From positions 248,001 through 312,000 of the forward strand of contig NZ_BJNT01000004.1 in NCBI RefSeq assembly GCF_006539825.1: a stretch of DNA of 64,000 nucleotides, written 5' to 3'. Shown piece after piece: positions 34,657 through 47,467 of the stretch. The DNA comes from Corynebacterium variabile (GTDB lineage Bacteria; Actinomycetota; Actinomycetes; Mycobacteriales; Mycobacteriaceae). The translations under genes and the position numbers were made by a program. The notes under the pieces were generated by a model. The model had not been told where the DNA came from. It saw nothing but the letters and a program-made list of their open reading frames with translations, and did not search any database. Numbering within the stretch: position 1 is the stretch's first letter; every line of letters begins with the position of its first letter.

Positions 34657-34729
34657 GCGCCATCCGGTTGAATGTGGCGCCATCCGGTTGTGACGATCTC
34701 ATCGGAAAACCGACACAACCGGATGGCGC
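34657..34729. repeat. Inverted repeat with an extra direct copy, between leuA and aspA
   Basis: GCGCCATCCGGTTG occurs at 34657-34670 and again at 34677-34690; the second copy, extended to 16 bases (34677-34692), pairs perfectly with 34714-34729 around a 21-base loop. It sits between the leuA terminator and the aspA start in the 384-base gap. Hairpin, binding-site array or mobile remnant are all possible. Confidence 0.7.
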
Positions 34730-34825
34730 TGGACCTGACCCGATGGCGGTGAGGCGACGGCACGGTGCAGGTGAGTCCCAGCAGGGAGGTGCCTCAGCCA
34801 GGCATGACAACAGGCACGACAAAAA

Positions 34826-34859
34826 GGGATGCACGGTCCCTGGTGGGACCGTGCATCCC
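34826..34859 (-). terminator. Rho-independent terminator of leuA
   Basis: A perfect 15-bp stem (34826-34840 with 34845-34859), TGGT loop on the plus strand, followed in the leuA direction by TTTTT. It starts 25 bases after the leuA stop. The most canonical terminator in the window. Confidence 0.95.
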
Positions 34860-34883
34860 TGTGCACTGCGAAAGCGCTGCGAC

Positions 34884-36834
<1,951 letters not shown>

Positions 36835-36891
36835 TTATGCCCTGACCCCGCCGCGGCTAAGAAGGAGAAGCTGACCGCGGAACGTGTTCAC
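36835..36891 (-). CDS. leuL: leuA leader peptide
   Basis: A reading frame of 18 codons starting at GTG: MNTFRGQLLLLSRGGVRA. Four consecutive Leu codons (CTT CTC CTT CTT), rarely used in this G/C-ending genome, sit in the middle, so ribosomes would pause there when charged tRNA-Leu is short. The stop is immediately followed by the hairpin at 36792-36834, the classical attenuation layout. TACACT at 36899-36904 lies exactly 7 bases before the GTG, so the transcript is leaderless and the leader is translated from its first codon. Confidence 0.85.
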   Translation of the reverse strand: MNTFRGQLLLLSRGGVRA

Positions 36892-36898
36892 GTCGGCA

Positions 36899-36904
36899 AG
36901 TGTA
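36899..36904 (-). promoter_or_regulatory. -10 element of the leuL-leuA transcript
   Basis: TACACT on the minus strand, 7 bases before the leuL GTG. I see no convincing -35. Confidence 0.6.
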
Positions 36905-37001
36905 ACCGACAGTCGTCAGGAAGTGTGACCCGGCCCATAGTCCCCACCGCATCCGGGGGGAACGCGGACGCGGTGCCACACCCCCGCTAACGTCGTGGGC
37001 G

Positions 37002-38327
37002 ATGTCCACCCAGAGTCCACCGCTCCCGCAGCGGCACCGCCGGTTCCCGGTCGTGCCGGTCGTCGCCCTGGTCACCACCGTGCTGATGCACTCCGTCCAG
37101 CTGCTGGTGATGCAGATCAGGGGCTCGCACAACGGCATGACCCTCACCGAGGTGATGATGCAGTGGGACGCCCGGTGGATGATGCTCATCTCCCGTCACG
37201 GGTACTCGGGCTTCGCCATGGGGGACGCCGGGACGCCCGGTGGTGATCCCATCGAGTGGCAGTCCGTGGCCTTCTTCCCCGGATACCCCTGGCTGGTGCG
37301 GGCTCTCGCCGCGCCGGTCCGTGCCCTGACCGGGGCCGAGATCACCGTGGCCGCCGCTGCCGTCGTGTCGGTGGTGTCGGCCGTGGTCATGGTCTGGGGG
37401 CTGGGGAGGTTGGCCGTAGACCATCTCTGGCCGCGGGGCCGCGGTGGTGACCCCGGGGTTCCCGCCTCCCCGGTGACGGCGGCGGTCCTCACCCTGGCGG
37501 TCGGTGTCCTCGCACTCGGGGCGCCGATGTCGGTGGTGTACGTGATGCCGTACTCGGAGTCCCTGTACACGGCGCTCGCGGTGTGGGCGGTGGTGATGCT
37601 GCTGCGGCGCCGCTATCTCACGGCCGGCGTCCTCGTCCTCTTCGCCGGGCTGACGCGGATCACCGCGGTGGTGCTGGTACTGACGTTGGCGGTGGCTGCG
37701 GCAGTGGAGCTGTGGCGCTGGTGGCGCACGCGGCAGGACGCCGGCCGCGTCCTGCGGGCCTGCGCCGCGCCGGTCATCGGCGTCCTCGGGATCGCCGGAT
37801 ACATCCTCTGGGCCAACGGCCGCACCGCGGAGATCGGGGGCTACTTCGAGGCGCAGGAACGTGGTTGGCATTCCGGCTTCGACCTCGGTCAGGCGACCTG
37901 GAACTGGATCACCTCCACGTCCCTGGACCTCACCACGACCGTCGGTGCGGGCGGGACGACGGACGGCACCATGCCCGGCTACGCGATCTCCACCTGGTCG
38001 ATGATCCTCGTGGCGGTGCTGTGCGTGGCGTCCCTGTGGCCGCTGGTGACCGGCCGGATGCCCTGGCAGTTGTGGCTGCCCGCGGTGGCGGTGGCCGGTA
38101 TGACGCTCGGTTCTGACGGCATCATGCACTCCCGCCCCCGGCTGCTGCTGCTCCCGGTGCTCTTCCTGCTGCTGCCGCTGGTGGTCCGGGCACTTGCCCG
38201 GCTGCGCACGTGGTTGGTGGACCGGCCGTGGCTGGCGGGGATTCCGGTGGTCGTCGGTATAGCCTGGTGTGTGGTGGGGTTCTGGGTCTCCGCCGAGATG
38301 CTGGTCGACTTCGCCTACGCGATATAG
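37002..38327 (+). CDS. GT-C fold mannosyltransferase (PIG-V-like)
   Basis: A 441-residue integral membrane protein with about ten hydrophobic segments. The first extracytoplasmic loop has the DxR-type motif WDARWMMLISRHGY (from W55), followed by SVAFFPGYPWLVR, the pattern of PIG-V-like, polyprenyl-mannose-dependent mannosyltransferases. In Corynebacterium such enzymes mannosylate glycolipids or proteins on the outer face of the membrane; which acceptor is unknown here. TAACGT lies 8 bases before ATG 37002. Divergent from leuA and convergent with the DMT gene (8-base gap). Confidence 0.8.
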   Translation: MSTQSPPLPQRHRRFPVVPVVALVTTVLMHSVQLLVMQIRGSHNGMTLTEVMMQWDARWMMLISRHGYSGFAMGDAGTPGGDPIEWQSVAFFPGYPWLVRALAAPVRALTGAEITVAAAAVVSVVSAVVMVWGLGRLAVDHLWPRGRGGDPGVPASPVTAAVLTLAVGVLALGAPMSVVYVMPYSESLYTALAVWAVVMLLRRRYLTAGVLVLFAGLTRITAVVLVLTLAVAAAVELWRWWRTRQDAGRVLRACAAPVIGVLGIAGYILWANGRTAEIGGYFEAQERGWHSGFDLGQATWNWITSTSLDLTTTVGAGGTTDGTMPGYAISTWSMILVAVLCVASLWPLVTGRMPWQLWLPAVAVAGMTLGSDGIMHSRPRLLLLPVLFLLLPLVVRALARLRTWLVDRPWLAGIPVVVGIAWCVVGFWVSAEMLVDFAYAI

Positions 38328-38335
38328 GCGCCGGC

Positions 38336-39193
38336 TCAGTCCACACTCTTGCGCGACAGGACGACGGTGCTGGCCACCATCACCAGCAGGGCGACGCCCA
38401 TCGCGATCCAGCCGAGCCCTTGGACCTGGAACTTCTCCGCGAGCAGCGTATAGCCCAGCACGAAGGCGACGATCGGCTCACCGATGGTCATCGCGGGCAG
38501 GGAGTTCTTCAACGCCCCCGCGTTGAAACTCAGTTGCTGGACGCCGGTGCCGATCGCCGCGCACGCCAGCAGCCCGTAGCCCTCCCAGGAGGTGATCAGG
38601 CCGTGGAACCCGTCGTCGGTGAAGATCGCGACGACGGACTTCGACAGGACGGCGAGGTAGCCCATGATGATGCCGGTGACCAGACCGAGCAGCAGGGCGC
38701 GCTCGTTGGCGGGCCGGTGACCGGCGAACCAGCACATCGCGACGATGGCCACCAGACCGACGGCCAGGGCGATGATCCAGGCGTCCAGCTCGGGGATCGA
38801 CCGGCCGGGCAGCGGTTTGCCCCAGATCACGAGGACGCCCACCGCAATGGTCAGCAGGCCCGCCCAGGACATCTCGGATTTCGAGACGCGGCGGCCGTCG
38901 AACTTCGCCGACAGCGGCAGGGTGAACATCAGCGACAGCACGAGGATCGGCTGGACGACCAGCAGGGTGCCGAAGCCGAGGGCGACGATCTGCAGGCCGT
39001 AGCCTGCGAGGGCACACAGAACTCCTCCCCACCACTTCGGCCGCATGACAGCGGCGAGCAGTGGGGAGCCGTGGGCGTCGTCGGGGTCGCCGGAGGTCTG
39101 CTCCGCGATCTGGTGCCTGAGGACCGTGCCCCAGGCGATGGTGAGTGCAGAGAGAAGGGCGAAGACGACAGCGAGGGCGTTGCTGTGCATCAT
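38336..39193 (-). CDS. DMT-superfamily (EamA-like) membrane transporter
   Basis: A 285-residue protein with about nine to ten hydrophobic helices in two similar halves, as in the drug/metabolite transporter superfamily; the second half ends with PAMTIGEPIVAFVLGYTLLAEKF, typical of EamA-type repeats. Substrate unknown. The related locus lies downstream of leuA in other corynebacteria, which suggests but does not prove an amino-acid export role. TAGCCT lies 9 bases before the ATG-ATG start. Confidence 0.8.
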   Translation of the reverse strand: MMHSNALAVVFALLSALTIAWGTVLRHQIAEQTSGDPDDAHGSPLLAAVMRPKWWGGVLCALAGYGLQIVALGFGTLLVVQPILVLSLMFTLPLSAKFDGRRVSKSEMSWAGLLTIAVGVLVIWGKPLPGRSIPELDAWIIALAVGLVAIVAMCWFAGHRPANERALLLGLVTGIIMGYLAVLSKSVVAIFTDDGFHGLITSWEGYGLLACAAIGTGVQQLSFNAGALKNSLPAMTIGEPIVAFVLGYTLLAEKFQVQGLGWIAMGVALLVMVASTVVLSRKSVD

Positions 39194-39267
39194 CGTGGCA
39201 TCAGGCTATCCGAGTTCACGTCGCGACGGTGAAACGGCCCGTGCCCGGGGACTACTTCGCCCGGGGA

Positions 39268-40377
39268 CTACTTCGCGAAGTACTCCTCGATCTGGTCGAG
39301 GATCTCCATGGCGGAGAAGTAGTCGATGCGGAAGGCGGAGGCACCGAGTTCGAAGACGCGGTCGTTCTTGATCGCGTCCGCGTTGGCGAGGGTCGGGATG
39401 GCCTTGAGCTTGTCGATGACCGGCTCGGTGCCGTCGACGTTGATGCCGAGAACGGTCTTGCCGACCAGAGCCTTGTCGGCATTCTCGCCGGTGACCTGGC
39501 GGACGTCGGTGCGGCCGGCGTAGTCGCCGTCGGTGCGGGCGACGTCGTCACCGGGGACGGAGAGTTCCCAGCCCAGATCCTTGATGATCTGGCCCTGGGC
39601 GGACTCGGCGGTCATGAAGTTGAGATTGCCTTCCTTGGCAGGCAGCACGACGTTGACCGGCTGCTCGACGTCGCCGATGTTCTCCTTGACCTCGGCGACA
39701 CGGTCCTCGTAGGACTGGATGGCGTCGGCGGCTTCGGACTCGTGACCGGTGATCTCGCCGACCTCGGTGGTGATCTCGCCCCAGGTCTTGTCGGAGTAGT
39801 CGAGGACGACGACCGGCACGCCGATCTTCTTCAGTTCGTCGATCTGCTCGGCGGCGGTGTCCGCGCCCTTGGCGGAGACGATGATGAGGTCTGGGTCCTC
39901 GGCGGCGACCTTCTGCAGGTCAGGCTCGAGCTGCCAGAGTGCCTTCACGCCCTGCTCGTCGGCCTCCTCGGCCCACTGGCTGAAGAATCCCTTGTCGTCC
40001 GAGGTGGGGCCGGCCTTGGCGCCGCCGGAGGCGATGACCGGGGCGTCCACGGCCAGCAGTGTGCCGGTCAGGGTGACGGAGGTCGAGACGATCTTCTCCG
40101 GCTTGGCAGGGATCTCGACCTCTTCGGTGTCGCCGGTCGGCTGGCCGTTGTCGATCACGAGCGAGTCGACGGTACGGGGCCAGGTGCCCTGGTCAGCGTC
40201 CTCGGAGTCCCCGGAATCAGAGTCGGAGTCCGATCCGTCGGCGGAGGCGGAGGCCGAGGTGCCGGTGTCCGAATCGTCGTCGTCGTCGGAGCATGCGGCG
40301 AGGCCGAGGGTGAGGGCGGTGGCGGCGGCCACAGCGGCGACGGCGCGGGACCGGCGGAACAGTGCGCGTGAGGACAT
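39268..40377 (-). CDS. Iron-siderophore ABC transporter substrate-binding lipoprotein 1
   Basis: A 369-residue secreted lipoprotein. The signal peptide ends in a lipobox LAAC, followed by a very acidic Asp/Ser linker. The rest is a class III (FecB/FepB-type) binding protein: EKIVSTSVTLTGTLLAVDAPV near the start and EPDLQKVAAEDPDLIIVS later. ATG 40377 has AGAAGGA 6 bases upstream. Close paralogue of the protein at 40489-41589 and read in the same direction. No permease or ATPase is in the window, so partners are encoded elsewhere. An iron-box-like site lies upstream. Confidence 0.9.
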   Translation of the reverse strand: MSSRALFRRSRAVAAVAAATALTLGLAACSDDDDDSDTGTSASASADGSDSDSDSGDSEDADQGTWPRTVDSLVIDNGQPTGDTEEVEIPAKPEKIVSTSVTLTGTLLAVDAPVIASGGAKAGPTSDDKGFFSQWAEEADEQGVKALWQLEPDLQKVAAEDPDLIIVSAKGADTAAEQIDELKKIGVPVVVLDYSDKTWGEITTEVGEITGHESEAADAIQSYEDRVAEVKENIGDVEQPVNVVLPAKEGNLNFMTAESAQGQIIKDLGWELSVPGDDVARTDGDYAGRTDVRQVTGENADKALVGKTVLGINVDGTEPVIDKLKAIPTLANADAIKNDRVFELGASAFRIDYFSAMEILDQIEEYFAK

Positions 40378-40443
40378 GGAAGATCCTTCTCTCGAAAACT
40401 CTTGGTCAGCGGCGTCCGTGGTCCGGACACCCACCCCGACATA

Positions 40444-40462
40444 GTAAACCAAACCTTGCCTC
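40444..40462. promoter_or_regulatory. DtxR-like iron box upstream of binding protein 1
   Basis: On the minus strand TGAGGCAAGGTTTGGTTTA resembles the left half of the DtxR consensus (TTAGGTTAG) but the right half is poor. A TACTAT -10 candidate (40441-40446) overlaps it. Iron repression is likely from the gene content; the exact box is uncertain. Confidence 0.45.
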
Positions 40463-40488
40463 AGTTCACACTGTTTAACGACGGGGTG

Positions 40489-41589
40489 TCACTTCACGAA
40501 GAGTTCGTCGATCCGGTTGAGCATCGCCATCGCCGAGTAGTAGTCCATCCGGAACAGCTCCGGCGGCATGGCGAAGATCCGGTCATTCTGCACCGCATAG
40601 GTGTCGGCCAGAATCGGCATGTTCTTCAGGTACTCCGCCGGATCCTCACCGATGCCCGAGTCCACGGCCAGCACAGTGTGGCCGGTGAAGGCCTTGTCCT
40701 GGTTCTCCGCGGTGACCTGCCTGACATCCGTGCGTCCGGCGAAGGGCCCGTCGGTGCGGGCGACATCGTCGCCGGGCACGGTGAGTTCCCAGCCGAGGTC
40801 CGCTGCGACCCGTCCCTGCGGCGATTCCGCCGTCATGTAGTTGGCGTTGCCCGACTTGTCGGCACTCGGCAGCACGAGGCTCACCGGCTGCTCCGGATCC
40901 TCGATACTCGCCTTCACCTCGGAGACGCGCTCGTCGTACTCCTCGATGCGGGCTGCGGCGTCCGCCTCCCGCCCGGTCATCTCACCGATCTCGGTGGTGA
41001 GGTCCTTCCAGTCCATGTTCACGTAGTCCAGCACGACGACCGGCACGCCGATGGCCTGGATCTTCTCCAGGCCGGGGACGGCCGTGTCCTGGCCGTTGGC
41101 GGCGACGAGGATGAGGTCCGGATCGGCGGTGACGATCTTCTCCAGGTCCGGGCTGAGCTGCCACAGGCTCTCCACGCCCTTGTCCCGGGCCTCATCGGCC
41201 CACTGGTTGAAGAACCCCTCGTCATTGTCGGCGGTGGAACCGGTGGTCGCACCACCGGTGGCGACGACCGGGGCGTCCACGGCCAGCAGGGAGCCGGTGA
41301 GTCCGACGGCGGTGGAGACGATGCGCTGCGGCTGCTCGGGGATCTCCACGTCTTCGGTGGCGCAGGTGGAGATGTCCATCTGGTCGGTGCAGTCCAGGTG
41401 GTGGTTCTCCACGGCGAGCGAGGAGACGGTGCGCGGCCAGGAGCCGTCACCGGAGCCGCCGCCCGTGGCGGCATCATCGGAACTGTCACCGGAACAGGCG
41501 GCGAGGCCGGCGGTCAGGGCGAGTGCTGCGGCGACGGCGGTGGCGCCGCGCAGGGCGTCGGACCTGCGGCGTCGGAAGGGAGCAAGCAT
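40489..41589 (-). CDS. Iron-siderophore ABC transporter substrate-binding lipoprotein 2
   Basis: A 366-residue paralogue of the previous protein with lipobox LAACS and a short acidic linker. Shared blocks include LLAVDAPVV, the ATP-independent binding fold segment PDLEKIVTADPDLILVAANG and VPGDDVARTDG. It has an extra Cys pair (CTDQMDISTC) near residues 66-76 not seen in paralogue 1, perhaps a disulfide. AGAGGACA lies upstream of the ATG. It shares a divergent, iron-box-bearing promoter region with the siderophore-interacting fusion gene. Confidence 0.9.
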   Translation of the reverse strand: MLAPFRRRRSDALRGATAVAAALALTAGLAACSGDSSDDAATGGGSGDGSWPRTVSSLAVENHHLDCTDQMDISTCATEDVEIPEQPQRIVSTAVGLTGSLLAVDAPVVATGGATTGSTADNDEGFFNQWADEARDKGVESLWQLSPDLEKIVTADPDLILVAANGQDTAVPGLEKIQAIGVPVVVLDYVNMDWKDLTTEIGEMTGREADAAARIEEYDERVSEVKASIEDPEQPVSLVLPSADKSGNANYMTAESPQGRVAADLGWELTVPGDDVARTDGPFAGRTDVRQVTAENQDKAFTGHTVLAVDSGIGEDPAEYLKNMPILADTYAVQNDRIFAMPPELFRMDYYSAMAMLNRIDELFVK

Positions 41590-41661
41590 GCGGAGTGTCC
41601 TCTTGGGGGTGGGGCGTCAGGGGAATAGTCACGGTAGCCGGGGAATGCAGTCCTACTACCT

Positions 41662-41684
41662 GGCAAGCCAATGCTAGCCTTGCC
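41662..41684. promoter_or_regulatory. DtxR-like operator in the divergent siderophore promoter
   Basis: GGCAAG (41662-41667) and CTTGCC (41679-41684) are the outer arms of a 23-base dyad with inner GCTAGC. TAGCCT (41675-41680), a -10 for the gene at 41712, lies inside it, and TAGCAT on the other strand could serve the opposite gene. Position and symmetry fit a metal-dependent repressor. Confidence 0.6.
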
Positions 41685-41711
41685 CCGAACCGTTCCGTGG
41701 AAAGGACCCCC

Positions 41712-43670
41712 GTGCCCCGCATCAGTCGCGACACCGACATCTACCCGATCTCCCTGCGCGAACTGGAGGTGCTGAGGGTCGAGGACATCACCCCGGCCAT
41801 GCGCCGCGTCACCTTCGGCGGGGCAGGCCTGCTCGCCCACACCCGTGACGGTGAACCGGTGCCCGCCCTGGTCAGCGACGGATTCGATGACGATGTCCGG
41901 TTGATCCTCCCTGATCCGGAGACCGGGGACCGCCCGTACCCGAAGTCCCTCGGTGACGGTCGACTCGACTGGAACGAGCAGGTCAACGACCTCTTCCGCA
42001 CCTACACCGTGCGTACCTGGACGCCGGACGCCGGGGAGTACGGCGAGCTCGCCATCGACTTCGCCCGTCACGGTGCAGGCCTGGCCGAGGGCTGGTCGGC
42101 GTCGGCGTCCGCCGGTGACAGGGTCTTCATCGCCGGACCGAAGAACTGCGGTGCCCACCCCTCCCACACCGACTGGCTGCTGCTCGTCGGTGACGAGGCC
42201 GCCCTGCCTGCCATCGGCCGCTGCCTCGAGAACTGCCCGGCCGGCCACCCTGTCGTCGCCGTGGTGGAGGTCCCCACCCGCGCCGACATCCAGGACATCG
42301 ACTGCGCCGCCGACCTCGACATGCACTGGGTCGTCCGCGACGAGGGCGGCGACTTCACCGAGGAACTGCTCACCCACGTCCGCGGTGGCGGGAAGCTCCC
42401 GGAAGGCACACCGTTCCTCTGGGCCGCAGGTGAGGCCGGACGACTGAAGACCGTCCGCACCCTGGCCAAGAAGATGGGCGTGCCGCGCGAGCACGTCGAG
42501 ATCGTCGGCTACTGGCGACGCAACAACGCCGTCGCCGAGGGCGCGGCCGCCGGTAGTGCCGGCACCTCCAGCATCTCCCCGCTCATGGAGCTCTACGAGA
42601 TGGCGGAGATCGCACCGGGCCTGGCCCTGCGTTCGGCCGCGGAGCTCGGTCTCTTCGAGGCGGTGGATGCTGCGTCCACCGCGTCCACTGCGTCCACTGC
42701 GTCCGCTGCGTCCGCTGCCACCCCGACGGTCGCCGACGTCGCCCCCGCCGTCGGCGTCGAGGCCGGCGTCCTCCTGCGGTTCCTGCGATACCTCGAGTCC
42801 CTCAAGCTGGTCACCCTCACCGCCCCGGAGGGCGACGAGCTCTCCGGTGGGGACGCCGCCGCGCTCACCGGCGTGGGCTTGACCCCGCTCGGCCAGGAAC
42901 TCTCGGACCCCGAGGGTCCGGTCTCCCGGCTCACCGGTCCGGACGCCCTGCGTCCGCTGTCCTGGCTGCACCTCACCGAGGGGTTGCGCTCCGCCGCGCC
43001 CGTCACCGTCGGTTCCACCGGCTCCACCTGGGAGCAGCTGCGTGCGGGGGATCCGGGCATCGTCGAGAACCTGGCGGACGCCGAAGCCACCCGCGCCCAG
43101 TGGGTCGCCCCCGCCCTGGCCCAGGGCTTCGGACAGCTCTCCGCCCGGCTGACCGGGGGAGAGGGCCTGAAGTCGGTGGCCGTGGCGGGCGCCGGGGAGG
43201 GCACCAGTTCCGCGGTCTACGCCGATGAACTGCTCCGCCACCACGATGACCTGTACGTCGTCGTCCTCGACACCGGTGCGGGTACCGACCGGCTCATCGC
43301 CGAGCTCGGCGAGGCGCGCCGGGACCGGGTGACCGTGGTGGCGTGGGACCGGGAGGCCACCCCGGACGTGCACGCCGGAGCGGTCCTCGTCGTCGACCCC
43401 TACGCACTCGTCGCGCCGGAAAAGGTGCCCGGACTGCTGGAGTCCGCGGCCGGGATCGCACCGCGGGTGGTCGTGGTGACCCGGCTGCTCGCCGAGTCCG
43501 GCGACGAGGACCACGACTACGAGGAGGACCTCACCCGCCTGCTCCTCGAGGGTCGGTCGCTGCCCACGAAGCGTGACCTGTCCAGGGCGGTTTCCGCCGC
43601 CGGGCTGACCGGGGTCGCCGACCTGCCGGTCGGCTGGGGGACGCACGCCGTGGTGGCACTGAAGGTCTAG
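41712..43670 (+). CDS. Siderophore-interacting protein fused to a methyltransferase-like half
   Basis: A 652-residue protein. The first 275 residues are a SIP-family ferric-siderophore reductase: FAD domain (MRRVTFGGAGL; FRTYTVRTW, the RxYT flavin motif) and the NAD(P)H-side half (TDWLLLVGDEAALPAIGR; WAAGEAGRLKTVR). It would release iron in the cytosol. After a Ser/Thr/Ala linker, residues about 290-650 resemble class I O-methyltransferases of the plant-type two-domain form: a winged-helix region (GVLLRFLRYLESLKLVTL) and a Rossmann core with a weak SAM motif (VAVAGAGEGTSS). The SAM glycines are degenerate, so catalysis is doubtful. GTG 41712 has GAAAGGA upstream. Confidence 0.82.
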   Translation: MPRISRDTDIYPISLRELEVLRVEDITPAMRRVTFGGAGLLAHTRDGEPVPALVSDGFDDDVRLILPDPETGDRPYPKSLGDGRLDWNEQVNDLFRTYTVRTWTPDAGEYGELAIDFARHGAGLAEGWSASASAGDRVFIAGPKNCGAHPSHTDWLLLVGDEAALPAIGRCLENCPAGHPVVAVVEVPTRADIQDIDCAADLDMHWVVRDEGGDFTEELLTHVRGGGKLPEGTPFLWAAGEAGRLKTVRTLAKKMGVPREHVEIVGYWRRNNAVAEGAAAGSAGTSSISPLMELYEMAEIAPGLALRSAAELGLFEAVDAASTASTASTASAASAATPTVADVAPAVGVEAGVLLRFLRYLESLKLVTLTAPEGDELSGGDAAALTGVGLTPLGQELSDPEGPVSRLTGPDALRPLSWLHLTEGLRSAAPVTVGSTGSTWEQLRAGDPGIVENLADAEATRAQWVAPALAQGFGQLSARLTGGEGLKSVAVAGAGEGTSSAVYADELLRHHDDLYVVVLDTGAGTDRLIAELGEARRDRVTVVAWDREATPDVHAGAVLVVDPYALVAPEKVPGLLESAAGIAPRVVVVTRLLAESGDEDHDYEEDLTRLLLEGRSLPTKRDLSRAVSAAGLTGVADLPVGWGTHAVVALKV

Positions 43671-43737
43671 ACGGGTCCGGCCTGGGCCGTTCAGGGGCCG
43701 GCGGTCCCCCGTGTTTCCGCAGCCTTACCTGGTCAGG

Positions 43738-43743
43738 TACGCT
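43738..43743 (+). promoter_or_regulatory. Candidate -10 of lysC
   Basis: TACGCT, about 50 bases before the lysC start. The -35 region is poor, so this is tentative. Confidence 0.4.
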
Positions 43744-43792
43744 GGTGAGGTCTGTAAGTTCACACCCGAAGCAGTAGACGGAGTAACCAACT

Positions 43793-46121
<2,329 letters not shown>

Positions 46122-46367
46122 GTCTGAATCTGAGTCTGATGCCCTCAGACCAACCTGGAGCACCCGACCCAGCTGCTGCTGGGAGTCTCCTGACTCAGCT
46201 GTGTCCGGGGACACGGCGTCCGGCCTTGGCCGGAGTGTACCCACCCTTGTAGTTTCGGAACTGCACATCGCCGCAGCCGGGGACCTTCACCAGGGGTCCA
46301 CTGCAGTGACTTCGACGATTTCGACCACTTCGATGACGTCGACGACCTCGGACCCGAAAGGTGAACC

Positions 46368-46838
46368 ATGACCAGGATGATCGTGACCGGAGTGGACGCG
46401 AGCGATACCGCGTTCAAGGCGGCGCAGAAGGCGGCCCAGCTCGCCGCGGATTCCGGAGCGGTGCTCCACATCTGCACCGCCTACAGCTCAGCCAGCTCCG
46501 ACGCGCTCAGTGAGGCCCAGAGCGCACAGAACTCCAACCGGGTCATCTCCGCGGAGTTCCAGAAACTCATCGACGGAGTCGCTGATGCGTCCCTCCGTGT
46601 CGCGGAATCCGTGGCGGAGATCCTGCGACAGTCGCACCCGTCCCTGACGATCGAGGTCTCGTCGATGGCCGGAACCCCGTCCGATGTGCTGCTCCACAAA
46701 GCGGAGGCGCTCAACGCCGACGTCATCGTGGTGGGCAATAAGAACATCAAGGGTGTGTCCCGCATCCTGGGCAGCGTGGCACGCAAGGTCGCCTCCGGGG
46801 CGACGTGTGACCTCTACATCGCCAACACCTCCTACTAG
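46368..46838 (+). CDS. Universal stress protein family protein, copy 1
   Basis: A 156-residue single-domain UspA-fold protein: MIVTGVDASDTAFKAA at the N-terminus and the nucleotide-site tail VVGNKNIKGVSRILGSVARKV, ending with the usual C-terminal strand CDLYIAN. GAAAGGTGA precedes the start. The 246-base gap after asd holds no other gene. Function by family: nucleotide-binding stress response, unspecified. Next to a clear duplicate. Confidence 0.88.
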   Translation: MTRMIVTGVDASDTAFKAAQKAAQLAADSGAVLHICTAYSSASSDALSEAQSAQNSNRVISAEFQKLIDGVADASLRVAESVAEILRQSHPSLTIEVSSMAGTPSDVLLHKAEALNADVIVVGNKNIKGVSRILGSVARKVASGATCDLYIANTSY

Positions 46839-46985
46839 GTGTTCTCGGCGGGGTTGTGCGCGGCACCCCTCCGTCGGTAGTTTTGTGATCACACATTACG
46901 AGGATGTGGGATGCGGGGTCATGTCCGTCAGTCGGCACAGTGGCCGGGGCACGGTGCCCCGACCGCCAGAACCGGAAGGTCGACT

Positions 46986-47453
46986 ATGACCAGAACTGTG
47001 GTGACCGGGGTGGATGCGAGCCAGACCGCTTTCCGGGCGGCGGCGAAGGCGACGGAACTCGCCGAGAACTCCGGTGCGGTACTGCACATCTGCAGTGCCT
47101 ACAGCACCAGCAGCACCGACGCGCTGAGCACCATCCGCAGCCACAGCTCCGGGCGGACGAGCAAGGCGGAGTCCAGGAAGCTCATCGACGGCGTGGCGAA
47201 GGCTTCCGAGCAGGTGGGGGCATCGGTGGCCGCGATCCTCCGCGAGTCGCACCCCGGCCTGACCATCGACGTCTCCGCTGTCCCGGGTGCACCGGCCGAG
47301 GCGCTGCTACGCAAGGCCGAGGAACTGGACGCCGACGTGATCGTGGTGGATAACAAGAACATCAGGGGCGTGTCCCGGGTACCGGGCAGCGTGGCACGCA
47401 AGGTCGCCTCCGGGGCGACGTGTGACCTCTACATCGCCAATACGACGCACTGA
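46986..47453 (+). CDS. Universal stress protein family protein, copy 2
   Basis: A 155-residue paralogue of copy 1, clearly a tandem duplicate: both end with GSVARKVASGATCDLYIANT. Here the nucleotide-site region reads VVDNKNIRGVSRVPGS, so the first Gly of the motif is Asp and the segment has a Pro, which may weaken ATP binding. ATG 46986 has GGAAGG upstream. A TGTGATCACA palindrome and a GGGGCAC-G-GTGCCCC dyad lie in the spacer between the copies. Confidence 0.88.
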   Translation: MTRTVVTGVDASQTAFRAAAKATELAENSGAVLHICSAYSTSSTDALSTIRSHSSGRTSKAESRKLIDGVAKASEQVGASVAAILRESHPGLTIDVSAVPGAPAEALLRKAEELDADVIVVDNKNIRGVSRVPGSVARKVASGATCDLYIANTTH

Positions 47454-47467
47454 GGCCTACCGGCGGG

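Noticed and set aside
42672..42718. Tandem GCGTCCACT/GCGTCCGCT repeats in the siderophore fusion gene
   Set aside because: They encode a Ser/Thr/Ala linker between domains and look like ordinary coding low complexity.
46884..46893. TGTGATCACA as a GlxR (CRP-like) site
   Set aside because: GlxR sites need TGTGA and TCACA separated by 6 bases; here they abut. Kept only as an unassigned palindrome.
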